NCBI RefSeq assembly: GCF_900115155.1
Contig: NZ_FOVM01000002.1
Location: forward strand, 64,550 to 128,549
Direction: 5' to 3'
Length of the DNA stretch: 64,000 bases
Source of the DNA: Mycetocola miduiensis
Lineage (GTDB): Bacteria; Actinomycetota; Actinomycetes; Actinomycetales; Microbacteriaceae
The first letter of the stretch is position 1. Each line of letters starts with the position of its first letter. The notes below the pieces were generated by a model. The model did no database searches, was not told where the DNA came from, and saw only the letters and a program-made list of their open reading frames with translations. This document shows positions 1-7,776 of the stretch, in pieces. A program made the translations under genes and the position numbers.

Positions 1-173
1 TCGGCCGCAGCTACGTCGGTGAACCGGACGCCATCGCCGCCGAACTCGCCCAGGATGAGGCCGTGGCAGCCGCCGACACCGTTCTCGTGACCGTGCCGAA
101 CCAGCTCGGGGTGGACTTCAACGCGAGGATCCTCGAGTCGATCGTGCGCGACATCAAGCCGGCGCTGGGCTGA
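1..173 (+). CDS. C-terminal end of an LLM-class flavin-dependent oxidoreductase (partial)
   Basis: The window opens inside this gene; the readable frame starts at base 3 and ends at TGA 171-173, giving 56 residues. The text GRSYVGEPDAIAAEL, then DTVLVTVPNQLGVDFN, resembles the C-terminus of luciferase-like monooxygenases, where a conserved G(T/S)P..VA segment precedes the last helices. Those proteins are FMN- or F420-using oxidoreductases acting in the cytoplasm. The substrate cannot be told from the tail, and the family call rests on this short segment only. Confidence 0.55.
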   Translation, partial: GRSYVGEPDAIAAELAQDEAVAAADTVLVTVPNQLGVDFNARILESIVRDIKPALG

Positions 174-270
174 CCGCCGACGCGCGAACCTGCGACTGAG
201 AACGGCGATCATTCCCAAGAGCCGCCGCCAACTGGCTCGGCGCTGCGGTCGGGGTTAGCGTTGAAGAACC

Positions 271-1179
271 ATGGCACACGATCACGCACAACACACCGAT
301 AACCGGCGCAAGCTGTGGCTCGTCCTCGGCATCGTCGCTGTGGTCCTCGTCGCCGAGGTGGTTGGCGGCATCCTTACCGGCTCGCTCGCCCTGCTTGCAG
401 ACGCCGGACACATGTTCAGCGACCTCACCGGACTGATCATCGCCCTCGTCGCGCTCGGTGTTGCTGCGCGCCCAGCGACCCAGAGGCACACCTACGGGTA
501 CCGCAGGGTCGAAGTCCTTGGGGCGCTCGCCAACGGGCTGATCCTGCTCGGCGTCGCGGTGTCCATCGCCATCACCGGCGTCTCGCGGCTCCTCGACCCG
601 GGCCGGGTCGAGGTTCTCGGAACGCCCATGCTCGTCGTCGCCGTCGTCGGCCTTGTCGCCAATATCGTGTCGGCGTTCATCCTGCGCAGTTCGGCGAAAA
701 CGTCGATCAACATGCGCGGCGCGTACTTCGAAGTGCTCGGAGACCTCTTCGGTTCCATCGGCGTCATCATCGCCGCCCTCATCATCCTCGCCACCGGCTT
801 CGTGCAGGCGGATGCCATCGCGTCGCTCATCATCGCGGCCGGCATCCTGCCCCGCGCGTGGGTCCTCCTCCGGGACGTGTGGCGGGTACTCAACCAGTCC
901 ACCCCTCCCGACACCGACGTCGAACTGATCCGGCGTCACATCCGGGACGCGCCCGGGGTGATCGACGTGCACGACGTCCACGTCTGGTCGATCACCACCG
1001 GCGAGCACATCTTCACCGCTCACGTCGTCGTCGAAGCGGCGGTCTTCGCCGAGCAGCGCACGGGGGAGATGCTTGACACCCTCTCCGAATGCCTCGCCGC
1101 GCACTTCGATGTCGAACATTCGACGTTCCAGCTGGAACCGGCGAAGCACGCCGGCCACGAGCATCCGCAACACTCGTAG
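271..1179 (+). CDS. Cation diffusion facilitator (CzcD/ZnT-type metal exporter)
   Basis: 302 residues. The N-terminus is His-rich (MAHDHAQH), followed by six hydrophobic spans from about residue 12 to 205 and a cytoplasmic C-terminal domain. The segment LADAGHMFSD at about residues 42-51 carries the HxxxD metal-binding motif of TM2 typical of CDF proteins. Proteins of this family exchange cytoplasmic Zn2+ (or Co2+/Cd2+/Fe2+) for protons and work as dimers. His residues at both ends (also HAGHEHPQHS at the C-terminus) fit zinc handling. It appears to be a single-gene unit. The exact metal is inference. Confidence 0.9.
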   Translation: MAHDHAQHTDNRRKLWLVLGIVAVVLVAEVVGGILTGSLALLADAGHMFSDLTGLIIALVALGVAARPATQRHTYGYRRVEVLGALANGLILLGVAVSIAITGVSRLLDPGRVEVLGTPMLVVAVVGLVANIVSAFILRSSAKTSINMRGAYFEVLGDLFGSIGVIIAALIILATGFVQADAIASLIIAAGILPRAWVLLRDVWRVLNQSTPPDTDVELIRRHIRDAPGVIDVHDVHVWSITTGEHIFTAHVVVEAAVFAEQRTGEMLDTLSECLAAHFDVEHSTFQLEPAKHAGHEHPQHS

Positions 1180-1221
1180 AGCCCGCGTGGGAGGGGACCT
1201 GACCTGCGCCGGCGGTGGTGC

Positions 1222-1227
1222 TACCGT
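1222..1227 (+). promoter_or_regulatory. -10 box of a probable leaderless promoter for the AraC-type gene
   Basis: TACCGT lies exactly six bases before ATG 1234, so transcription would begin at the start codon. No Shine-Dalgarno sequence is visible. Confidence 0.45.
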
Positions 1228-1233
1228 TCTCCC

Positions 1234-1692
1234 ATGACCCCGCAGGAGCTGGAGAACCTCGCCTGTCTGCGACGGGCGCGCGATTCGATTGACAGGAATT
1301 TCGCGGAGCCGCTCGACGTGCCGTCCATGGCACGCGTCGCCCTCATGTCACCGGCGCATTTCTCCCGCCGTTTCCGCTCCGTGTACGGGGAGACGCCGTA
1401 CGGCTACCTGATGACCCGCAGGATCGAACGGGCGATGGCGATGCTGCGAGACGGCGCCAGTGTCACGGATGCCTGCATGGCGGTCGGCTGTACGTCTCTC
1501 GGGTCGTTCAGTTCACGGTTCACCGAGATCGTCGGCGAGAGCCCGCGCGCCTACCGGGGCCGGGAGCACCATGCGGTCAACGCCATGCCAGCTTGCGTCG
1601 CGAAGGCCCAGACCCGGCCGGTCCGGAACGCATCGAGCGGGACGCGCGATTCGAGCAGGATCGGAGAAGTCCGAGACGCGGTCGCGGCGTAA
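1234..1692 (+). CDS. AraC-family transcriptional regulator (DNA-binding domain only)
   Basis: 152 residues. An AraC-type double helix-turn-helix fills residues 5-110: DVPSMARVALMSPAHFSRRF is the first HTH, and SVTDACMAVGCTSLGSFSSRF the second, followed by the typical GESPRAYR. The usual AraC effector-binding domain is missing; the C-terminal 40 residues are basic and low in recognisable structure. It lies 10 bases before a VOC-fold gene on the same strand. AraC-HTH/VOC pairs are common in actinobacteria, so the regulator may control that gene; this is inferred from position. Confidence 0.85.
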   Translation: MTPQELENLACLRRARDSIDRNFAEPLDVPSMARVALMSPAHFSRRFRSVYGETPYGYLMTRRIERAMAMLRDGASVTDACMAVGCTSLGSFSSRFTEIVGESPRAYRGREHHAVNAMPACVAKAQTRPVRNASSGTRDSSRIGEVRDAVAA

Positions 1693-1702
1693 CGTTCCGG
1701 TC

Positions 1703-2107
1703 ATGACAACCACACTTCAGTACACCAACATCACCGTCGACGACGTCGACGAATCCCTCCCCTTCTACCGGGATGCGCTCGGCCTCGAGGTCAAGAACGA
1801 CGTGTCATCGGGTGGATTCCGCTGGGTCACGCTCGGTACCGACGCCCAGCCCGGCCTCGGAATCGTGCTCTCCATGCCGCACGCCGGCCGTTCCCAGGGC
1901 GACGGCGATGCGCTGCAGGAACTCCTCACCAAGGGCGTCCTGCCGATGCTCGTCTTCAGCACCGATGACCTCGACGCGACGTTCGAAAGCGTCAGGGCAT
2001 CCGGAGCCGAGGTACTGCAGGAGCCCATGGACCAGCCCTGGGGACCGCGCGACTGTGCCTTCCGGGACCCATCCGGTAACACTATTCGGATCTCCGCAGC
2101 GTCGTGA
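1703..2107 (+). CDS. VOC (glyoxalase/bleomycin-resistance) family protein
   Basis: 134 residues from ATG 1703. The fold is the paired beta-alpha-beta-beta-beta unit of the vicinal oxygen chelate family: TTTLQYTNITVDDVDESLPFYRD..LGLEV opens the first half, and PMLVFSTDDLDATFESVRASG opens the second. It ends with the common FRDPSGNTIRI signature. Members include glyoxalase I, extradiol dioxygenases and antibiotic-binding proteins; the residues visible here do not decide between them. It follows the AraC-type gene by 10 bases and is probably cotranscribed, though a TAACGT box seven bases before its ATG could also serve it. Confidence 0.85.
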   Translation: MTTTLQYTNITVDDVDESLPFYRDALGLEVKNDVSSGGFRWVTLGTDAQPGLGIVLSMPHAGRSQGDGDALQELLTKGVLPMLVFSTDDLDATFESVRASGAEVLQEPMDQPWGPRDCAFRDPSGNTIRISAAS

Positions 2108-2137
2108 CGCTCTCCGGGTGACGTCCGGCGTCGAAGG

Positions 2138-2896
2138 TCAGTGTTCGGGCTTCTTCTCGAACGTCTCCGGGTCAAGCACCATGTGCTGTGCTTCCTCATG
2201 GTCGGTGATGACGTCTTCACCGGCGGCCGCGGCCCGCTTGGCCTTGCGGCTCGACTGAAGGTAGTGCCACACGGTTGGGATGAGGGTGAGCACGACGGCG
2301 CCGATGAGGATGACGTCGATGTACTCCTGCACGAACTCGGCCACCGGGGGAATGTAGCCCAGGAAGTAGCCGAAGTAGGTGAGCCCGACACCCCAGATGA
2401 CCGCGCCGACGAGGTTGTAGAACGTGTACTTCTTGTAATTCATGTGCCCGACGCCCGCGGCGACGGGGGCGAAGGTGCGCACGATCGGCACGAAGCGGGC
2501 GAGAATCACGGCGAGTCCGCCGAAGCGCGTGAAGAACGCGTTGGTCCGTTCGACGTTCCGGATGCTGAACAGGCCGGATTCCTTGCGTTCGAAGATCCGG
2601 GGGCCCGCCTTATGGCCGATCAGGTAACCGACTTCACCGCCCAGGAAGGCGGAGAAGCCAATCGCGAGGGCCACCCACCAGATGTCGAAGTCGAGCCCGG
2701 CGCTCGTGGCGGAGTGCATGCCGTAGTAGGTGAGCAGGCCGGTGATGACCAGGAGCGTGTCGCCTGGGAGGAGAAAACCGACGAGAAGGCCGGTTTCGGC
2801 GAAGACGATGAAGCAGACGACGACGAGGGCCCATGGGCCCGCTGCGCTGATGATGCTCTCCGGGTCGAGCCAGGGGATGAGACCTGTCGAAATCAT
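2138..2896 (-). CDS. DedA-family membrane protein
   Basis: 252 residues with about five hydrophobic spans. The family features are visible: FAETGLLVGFLLPGDTLL near residues 33-50, FLGGEVGYLIGHKAGPRIF in the middle, and FTRFGGLAVILARFVPIVRTFAPVAAG at about residues 135-161, the conserved F/G-R-(F/W)-(V/I)-P-x-(V/I)-R motif. DedA proteins belong to the VTT group and are thought to move lipid carriers such as undecaprenyl phosphate across the membrane. The charged C-terminal tail is cytoplasmic by prediction. It is transcribed toward the VOC gene and away from tRNA-Leu. Confidence 0.9.
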   Translation of the reverse strand: MISTGLIPWLDPESIISAAGPWALVVVCFIVFAETGLLVGFLLPGDTLLVITGLLTYYGMHSATSAGLDFDIWWVALAIGFSAFLGGEVGYLIGHKAGPRIFERKESGLFSIRNVERTNAFFTRFGGLAVILARFVPIVRTFAPVAAGVGHMNYKKYTFYNLVGAVIWGVGLTYFGYFLGYIPPVAEFVQEYIDVILIGAVVLTLIPTVWHYLQSSRKAKRAAAAGEDVITDHEEAQHMVLDPETFEKKPEH

Positions 2897-2952
2897 GGGC
2901 AGCCGCTACTCCGTCGGTCGTTGCTCGTCGTGGCCGGTCGGCCATTGATCCG

Positions 2953-3034
2953 TGCGGAAGGTGGGACTTGAACCCACACGCTCGAAAGCACAGGAACCTA
3001 AATCCTGCGTGTCTGCCAATTTCACCACTCCCGC
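2953..3034 (-). tRNA. tRNA-Leu (anticodon TAG)
   Basis: On the minus strand the sequence folds as a class II tRNA: acceptor GCGGGAG pairs with CTTCCGC, the anticodon stem CAGGA/TCCTG holds the loop TTTAGGT (anticodon TAG), a variable arm follows, and the T arm contains GGTTCAAGTCC. The discriminator base is A at 2953. CCA is not encoded. Confidence 0.95.
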
Positions 3035-3149
3035 GAACGGTTACCAGTTTAGGGGGCTGGGCCCGCAGCGCCCTGTGACCTCTTGGAGGGGAACTTTCCG
3101 CCTGTGGATAACCGGAACGGGCGCCGGATGCTTTCGGCAGACTTTCTCC

Positions 3150-4376
3150 ATGACGTCGGCCGCCGAGATCATCACCAACCGGGTTCGTGACCGGGTTCGG
3201 CGTGAAGGCGTCGATCTTTCGGGCGAGGGGCTCGCCGAGCGCTTCGTGCAGGAAGAAGTCCGGCGATACAGCGAGCGGGCGCTCGGGAGTGCGCTCCCTC
3301 TCCTGTCCGACGAGTCCCGTACCGAACGGGAGGTCGTTGCGTCGCTGACCGGGTTCGGACCGTTGCAGCCGTATCTCGACGATCCGGATGTCGAGGAGAT
3401 CTGGATCAACTCACCGACGCGTGTCTTCGTCGCCAGGAACGGCATCCCGGAGCTGACGAACACCGTGCTGACCGAACGTGACGTACGCGACCTCGTTGAG
3501 CGGATGCTCCAGGCCACAGGCAGGCGCGTAGACCTCAGTTCTCCCTTCGTCGATGCGTCTCTGCCGGACGGATCCCGGCTTCACGTGGTGATCCCGGATG
3601 TCACCCGGCGGCACATGGCCGTCAACATCCGCAAGTTCAGCCGCCGCGTACGCGACCTCAACAGCCTCGTCGCCGGCGGATCGCTTACCGCCCAGGCCGC
3701 TGAGTTCCTGCGATGCTGCGTCCTTGCTGGGCAGAACATCCTCATCTCCGGGGCAACCCAGGCCGGCAAGACCACGCTGCTCGGGGCACTGCTGTCGAGC
3801 GTCCGCACCAACGAACGCATCGTCACCGTCGAGGAGACCTTCGAACTCGACCTCGCCGTAGCAGACGTCGTCGCCATGCAGTGCCGCCAGCCCAGCCTCG
3901 AGGGCACCGGTGAGATAACGCTTCGTCGTCTCATCAAGGAAGCCCTGCGGATGCGCCCCGACCGCCTCATCGTGGGCGAAGTGCGTGAGGCGGAGAGCCT
4001 CGACCTGCTGATCGCTTTGAACAGCGGCATCCCTGGCATGTGTTCCATCCACGCGAACTCTGCACGCGACGCACTCGTGAAGCTGTCGACACTGCCGTTG
4101 CTCGCCGGGCGCAACATCGACTCGGCGTTTGTCCTGCCGACCGTCGCGGGGTGCATCGACATCGTGGTCCACTGTGAGCTGGAGCCGAGTGGTTCCCGTC
4201 GGGTGGGTTCGATCCTCGCGCTGAGCGGAACGGTCACCGGGGCGGTGATCGAGGCCAGCACCCTGTTCGCCATACGAAACGGACAACTCGAGGCCACCGG
4301 CAGCCATCCGACCCGGCTCAAAAAGTTCGAGAACGCCGGTCTCAACCCGGCCGCGATCCTTCGGCGAGGCCAGTGA
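3150..4376 (+). CDS. tadA: TadA/CpaF secretion ATPase of the Tad pilus
   Basis: 408 residues from ATG 3150; the frame stays open upstream, but that part runs through tRNA-Leu antisense. The Walker A motif GATQAGKTTL lies at about residues 200-210 and the Walker B/Asp-box region RMRPDRLIVGEVR at about 265-277, followed by the conserved SIHANSARDAL. These define the type II/IV secretion ATPase superfamily, CpaF branch, which powers Flp pilus extension and possibly retraction at the inner membrane. Its TGA overlaps the ATG of tadB (TGATG), showing translational coupling in an operon that runs to about 8.4 kb. Confidence 0.93.
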   Translation: MTSAAEIITNRVRDRVRREGVDLSGEGLAERFVQEEVRRYSERALGSALPLLSDESRTEREVVASLTGFGPLQPYLDDPDVEEIWINSPTRVFVARNGIPELTNTVLTERDVRDLVERMLQATGRRVDLSSPFVDASLPDGSRLHVVIPDVTRRHMAVNIRKFSRRVRDLNSLVAGGSLTAQAAEFLRCCVLAGQNILISGATQAGKTTLLGALLSSVRTNERIVTVEETFELDLAVADVVAMQCRQPSLEGTGEITLRRLIKEALRMRPDRLIVGEVREAESLDLLIALNSGIPGMCSIHANSARDALVKLSTLPLLAGRNIDSAFVLPTVAGCIDIVVHCELEPSGSRRVGSILALSGTVTGAVIEASTLFAIRNGQLEATGSHPTRLKKFENAGLNPAAILRRGQ

Positions 4377-5239
4377 TGGCGCTTCTTCTTGGGGCCCTCC
4401 TCGCCGCCGGACTTCTTCTCTCGATGTCGCCGTTGGTGTTCCCCCGTCGCAGCCAGAAGACCGACAAGCACCGGAAACCACGGGGGCGGTTTCGGTCGAC
4501 CCTCGCCCTGGCCGGTCTGGACGGGGTTCCAACCGCCATCTTCGTTGCCCTGTCGGCGCTGATCGGTGTCCTCACCGGCGCTCTCGGGCAGGCGCTTCTC
4601 GGCGTCTCGGCGCTCTCCGTGTGCGCGGCAATCGTCGGTGCCTTCGCGCCCGCGGTGATCGTCGGCTGGCGATCACGGGTTCGCCGTGCGTCGAACCGTG
4701 CGCTGTGGCCTGACGTCGTCGACCATCTTGTCGGCGCCGTTCGGTCGGGTCTGGCGCTGCCGGACGCTGTCGCGAGTCTCGCGCACAACGGACCCGAGCA
4801 GTTACGGCCGGCCTTCACCACGTTCGAGAAGGATTACCGCAGTACAGGGTCGTTCAGTGGATGCCTCGACCGGCTGAAAGACGCTCTCGCCGATCCGGTG
4901 CCCGATCGGATCCTTGAGACGTTGCGCATGGCGCGGGAGGTCGGCGGGTCGGACCTCCCGGTCGTTCTGCGCAACCTCGCTGCGTACCTTCGCGAGGACA
5001 TCGCCATCCGTGCTGAGGTCGAAGCACGCCAGTCCTGGGTGCGCAACGCAGCCAAGCTCGGGGTCGCAGCGCCGTGGTGCATCCTGCTCCTCCTCGCTAC
5101 GAGACCGGAAGCTGCGCTCGCCTACAACTCGGCAGGAGGAGCAGTGCTCATCGCCGGTGGCGCAGCGGTCTCTGCTGTCGCGTACCGGGTGATGCTCGCG
5201 GTAGGGCGGCTGCCACAGGAAAGACGGTGGTTCCGGTGA
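4376..5239 (+). CDS. tadB: TadB-like type II secretion F-domain protein
   Basis: 287 residues from ATG 4376 (a GTG at 4373 would add one residue). Two hydrophobic spans lie at the N-terminus (LLLGALLAAGLLLSM and the segment near residues 45-90), followed by a soluble T2SSF domain with DHLVGAVRSGLALPDAVASL and the helix TLRMAREVGGSDLPVVLRNL, and further C-terminal spans. With TadC it forms the inner-membrane platform on which TadA acts. It overlaps tadA by one base and tadC by four. Confidence 0.88.
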   Translation: MALLLGALLAAGLLLSMSPLVFPRRSQKTDKHRKPRGRFRSTLALAGLDGVPTAIFVALSALIGVLTGALGQALLGVSALSVCAAIVGAFAPAVIVGWRSRVRRASNRALWPDVVDHLVGAVRSGLALPDAVASLAHNGPEQLRPAFTTFEKDYRSTGSFSGCLDRLKDALADPVPDRILETLRMAREVGGSDLPVVLRNLAAYLREDIAIRAEVEARQSWVRNAAKLGVAAPWCILLLLATRPEAALAYNSAGGAVLIAGGAAVSAVAYRVMLAVGRLPQERRWFR

Positions 5240-6174
5240 GCGCCACAGCGGCGTGGGGGCTCGTTCTCGGGGTTGCCCTTGGGCTCGGGCTTTGGTCGGT
5301 CCTGGCCGTGCTGCCGCGGATGGGCGGCCCAACCCTCGCCGACCGGGTGGCGCCGTATCTGGTGGACGTGTCCGAGGGGGCGCGGCTGTTCACCGTCAAG
5401 CGCACCGTCGACCCGCTGCCGATCCTCGGCACGCTTCTCGCGCCCACCGTTCATCGGCTCGTCGAACTGCTCGCCCGGATTCTCGGCGGGAACGCCGTGG
5501 TACAGCATCGGCTCGGGCAGGCCGGGAGCACGTCCACCGTGCACCGCTTCCGTGCGGAGCAACTGTGCTGGGCTGTCGGCGGCTTCGGGGTCGGCATCCT
5601 CCTGTCGACGGCGGCAGCGACGAACGGGTCTCTTCCCACGGTCCTCGTCGTTGCACTGCCGCTCGGCGGAGCAGTCGTCGGGGCAATCGCCCGAGACGCT
5701 CTGCTCAAACGTGCAGCCGGACATCGTCTCGCCCGAATTTCAGCTGAACTGCCGACGGTGCTTGAGTTCATGAGTCTGAGCCTGTCAGCGGGAGAGGGCA
5801 TCCTCGACTCGATCCGTCGGGTCGGGCGGGTGGGATCCGGCGAACTGAGTCGCGAGTTCCGTGCAACCGTCGGTTCGGTTCACACCGGCATCCCACTGGC
5901 ATCCGCGCTCGCCGAACTTGCCGGCCGGGTTGACCTTCCTGCGCTGACGCGCTGTGTCGAACAACTCGTCGCGGCGCTCGAGCGCGGTTCACCGCTCGCT
6001 GAGGTGCTGCGCGCCCAGGCGCAGGACGCGCGGGACGAAGCAAAGCACCGGCTCCTTGAGGCGGCAGGTAAGAAGGAAGTCGCCATGCTTGTGCCGTTGG
6101 TCTTCCTGATCCTGCCGCTCTCGGTTCTGTTCGCCATCTACCCCGGAATCTTCGTTCTCCAGTCGGGGTTCTGA
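5236..6174 (+). CDS. tadC: TadC-like type II secretion F-domain protein
   Basis: 312 residues from GTG 5236, which overlaps the tadB stop as GTGA. The N-terminal span VLGVALGLGLWSVLAVL is followed by LPTVLEFMSLSLSAGEGILDSIRRV, the F-domain helix signature, and a C-terminal pair of spans (KKEVAMLVPLVFLILPLSVLF, AIYPGIFVLQSGF) that is very typical of TadC. It is the second platform protein of the Tad machine. The longer open frame upstream overlaps tadB and is rejected. Confidence 0.88.
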   Translation: MSATAAWGLVLGVALGLGLWSVLAVLPRMGGPTLADRVAPYLVDVSEGARLFTVKRTVDPLPILGTLLAPTVHRLVELLARILGGNAVVQHRLGQAGSTSTVHRFRAEQLCWAVGGFGVGILLSTAAATNGSLPTVLVVALPLGGAVVGAIARDALLKRAAGHRLARISAELPTVLEFMSLSLSAGEGILDSIRRVGRVGSGELSREFRATVGSVHTGIPLASALAELAGRVDLPALTRCVEQLVAALERGSPLAEVLRAQAQDARDEAKHRLLEAAGKKEVAMLVPLVFLILPLSVLFAIYPGIFVLQSGF

Positions 6175-6189
6175 GAGCGTCCGCCATCT

Positions 6190-6275
6190 CACGAAACGCC
6201 ATCACACGAAACGCCGGACCCAGGAATGCCAGAACCACGAAACGCCAGACCCTGAAACGCCAGACCTTGAAGCGA
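6190..6275. repeat. Degenerate direct repeats of about 17 bases between tadC and the pilin gene
   Basis: The word CGAAACGCC or close variants recurs about five times in 85 bases (6192, 6206, about 6223, 6238, 6254), separated by short AC/AGAC spacers. The array fills almost the whole tadC-pilin gap and ends at the pilin ribosome-binding site GAAGGAG. Confidence 0.7.
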
Positions 6276-6285
6276 AGGAGACACC

Positions 6286-6471
6286 ATGAACACTCTCTCG
6301 AAATGGCATCGTTCACTGTCGATGCGGGTACGGGACGACAACGGAGACGTGCCCGGCTGGGTCCTGATCACCCTGATGACCGCCGGCCTGGTCGTGATGA
6401 TCTGGGCTCTCGCCGGTCCCGCGCTCAGTTCGATCTTCGAACAGGCCATCGCCCGGGTCTCCGGGATGTAG
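6286..6471 (+). CDS. Flp-like pilin of the Tad system
   Basis: 61 residues, with RBS GAAGGAG seven bases upstream. A short basic N-terminus (MNTLSKWHRSLSMRVRDDNG) precedes one long hydrophobic helix, WVLITLMTAGLVVMIWALAG, and a short amphipathic tail ending ARVSGM. Length, position right after tadC and architecture fit the major Flp subunit, which is cleaved by a TadV/CpaA prepilin peptidase and assembled into the fibre. The canonical Glu-Tyr after the cleavage glycine is not present (GDVPGW instead), so the processing site is uncertain. No prepilin peptidase lies in this window. Confidence 0.8.
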   Translation: MNTLSKWHRSLSMRVRDDNGDVPGWVLITLMTAGLVVMIWALAGPALSSIFEQAIARVSGM

Positions 6472-6474
6472 TCG

Positions 6475-6870
6475 ATGTGCGGCCGGCGCTGGATTCGCGA
6501 CGATGGGTCAGCGGTCGTGGAGTTCATCCTCGTTGCGGTGCTTCTCACGGCCCTGACCCTCGCTGTCCTTCAGCTCGGCCTCGCCCTGCACGTCCGGAAC
6601 ACCGTCATCGACGCAGCGGCGGAAGGTGCCCGGTTCGCGGCACTCGCTGACAACGGACCGGCCGACGGGGTCGCGAGGACGAAGGAACTCATCACCGTCG
6701 CTATCGGCAGGGACTACGCCGATGGTGTGACGGCGGAGTCCGGCACCTTCCGCGGTCACCCGAGTGTCGACATCCGGGTGGTGACACGCCTTCCGTTGCT
6801 GGGCCTGATCGGAGTGGACAACGCGCTGGAGGTGAGTGGTCATGCTGCCGTCGAAACACTCGACGAGTGA
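6475..6870 (+). CDS. tadE: TadE-family pseudopilin
   Basis: 131 residues, probable GTG/ATG start near 6475. The typical TadE opening is DDGSAVVEFILVAVLLTALTL (glycine-Ser-Ala-x-x-Glu-Phe before a single membrane helix, residues about 10-35), followed by LHVRNTVIDAAAEGARFAA, the conserved AaxxGAR(x)A segment. TadE proteins are minor pilins needed for Flp fibre assembly. The next gene begins at or near its stop codon. Confidence 0.87.
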   Translation: MCGRRWIRDDGSAVVEFILVAVLLTALTLAVLQLGLALHVRNTVIDAAAEGARFAALADNGPADGVARTKELITVAIGRDYADGVTAESGTFRGHPSVDIRVVTRLPLLGLIGVDNALEVSGHAAVETLDE

Positions 6871-6874
6871 ATGC

Positions 6875-7333
6875 GTGAGTATGGTGCGTCGAGTCGACGC
6901 GGGTGAGGAGGGTTCCGCGGCCCTCGAGTTCATCACCACCGGACTCATCCTTCTCGTGCCGCTCGTGTACCTCATTCTCACTCTGTCCGCCGTTCAGGGC
7001 GGCGCACTCGCCGTCGAAGGCGCCGCACGGCAGGCGGCCCGAGTATTCGTGCAGGCGGCCAACCCGGAGGAGGCGGCCGGCCGCGCCGGCCGAGCGGTTG
7101 AGTTCGCCCTTGCCGATTACGGGATCGCGTCTGAAGCCGCATCCGTCACTGTCACCTGCAACGGTTCGTCGGCCGCCTCGTGCCCTTCGCGAAACGCGGT
7201 CGTCACCGTCACCGTGACAGTGGATGTGGCCCTTCCGTTCGTGCCCGATGTACTCGATCTCACACAGGCGGCGAGTGTGCCGGTGCAGGCGACCGCACGG
7301 CAGCAGGTGTCACGATTCTGGACTGGAAAATGA
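6875..7333 (+). CDS. Second TadE/TadF-like pseudopilin
   Basis: 152 residues if GTG 6875 is used; ATG 6881 or ATG 6842 (overlapping tadE) are alternatives. EEGSAALEFITTGLILLVPLVYLIL is the pilin-like N-terminal helix, followed by VEGAARQAARVFVQA as in TadE. A soluble beta-rich part with a Cys pair (VTCNGSSAASCPS) follows. It most resembles the TadF minor pilin by gene order. It overlaps the next gene by ATGA. Confidence 0.82.
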   Translation: MSMVRRVDAGEEGSAALEFITTGLILLVPLVYLILTLSAVQGGALAVEGAARQAARVFVQAANPEEAAGRAGRAVEFALADYGIASEAASVTVTCNGSSAASCPSRNAVVTVTVTVDVALPFVPDVLDLTQAASVPVQATARQQVSRFWTGK

Positions 7334-7776
7334 AACGGATGCTGGTTGGAGCGGGCGACGAAGACGGATCGACCCTGCTCCTCGCCTTTTTCTACGGGAT
7401 GCTCTCACTTCTCCTGGTCCTCATGGTCACTGCGGCCACGTCGCTGTATCTCGAGCGGAAACGGCTCTACAGTCTCGCCGACGCGGCCGCTCTGGTTGGG
7501 GCAGAGGCGTTCGAGCTCTCGTCCGTCTCGTTAGACTCGGGAATACCCACGCTCACGCTTCAGTCCCCACGGGTGCGCGCGGCGGTCGCCGGGTTTCTCG
7601 AGAACGACCCGGTGGGGACCTTCGACGCTCTTGTGCTCGAGGACGCGGGCTCCCAAGATGGGAAGAGCGCCTCGGTCACTGTGTCCTCGGCCTGGCGGCC
7701 GCCGGTTCTCTCGCTCTTCGTGCCGGACGGCATCCGATTGGAGGTGACGGCCGTGGCACGCTCGGTCCTCCGGTGA
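7330..7776 (+). CDS. TadG-like pilus assembly protein
   Basis: 148 residues from ATG 7330, overlapping the previous stop. DEDGSTLLLAFFYGMLSLLLVLMV is an N-terminal helix, then SLYLERKRLYSLADAAALVGAEA, the conserved L-ADAAAL-GA motif of the Flp pilus assembly TadG N-terminal domain. The von Willebrand-type C-terminal domain of proteobacterial TadG is absent; short versions like this are usual in actinobacterial Tad loci. It overlaps the following membrane-protein gene as GTGA. Confidence 0.8.
   Translation: MKRMLVGAGDEDGSTLLLAFFYGMLSLLLVLMVTAATSLYLERKRLYSLADAAALVGAEAFELSSVSLDSGIPTLTLQSPRVRAAVAGFLENDPVGTFDALVLEDAGSQDGKSASVTVSSAWRPPVLSLFVPDGIRLEVTAVARSVLR

Noticed and set aside
154-1173. A 339-residue open frame on the minus strand opposite the CDF transporter
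   Set aside because: It is very rich in Asp, Glu, Arg and Gly without any pattern and is the high-GC antisense shadow of a well-supported transporter gene.
3411-4532. A 373-residue minus-strand frame opposite tadA
   Set aside because: Antisense shadow of the Walker-motif-bearing ATPase; no recognisable protein text.
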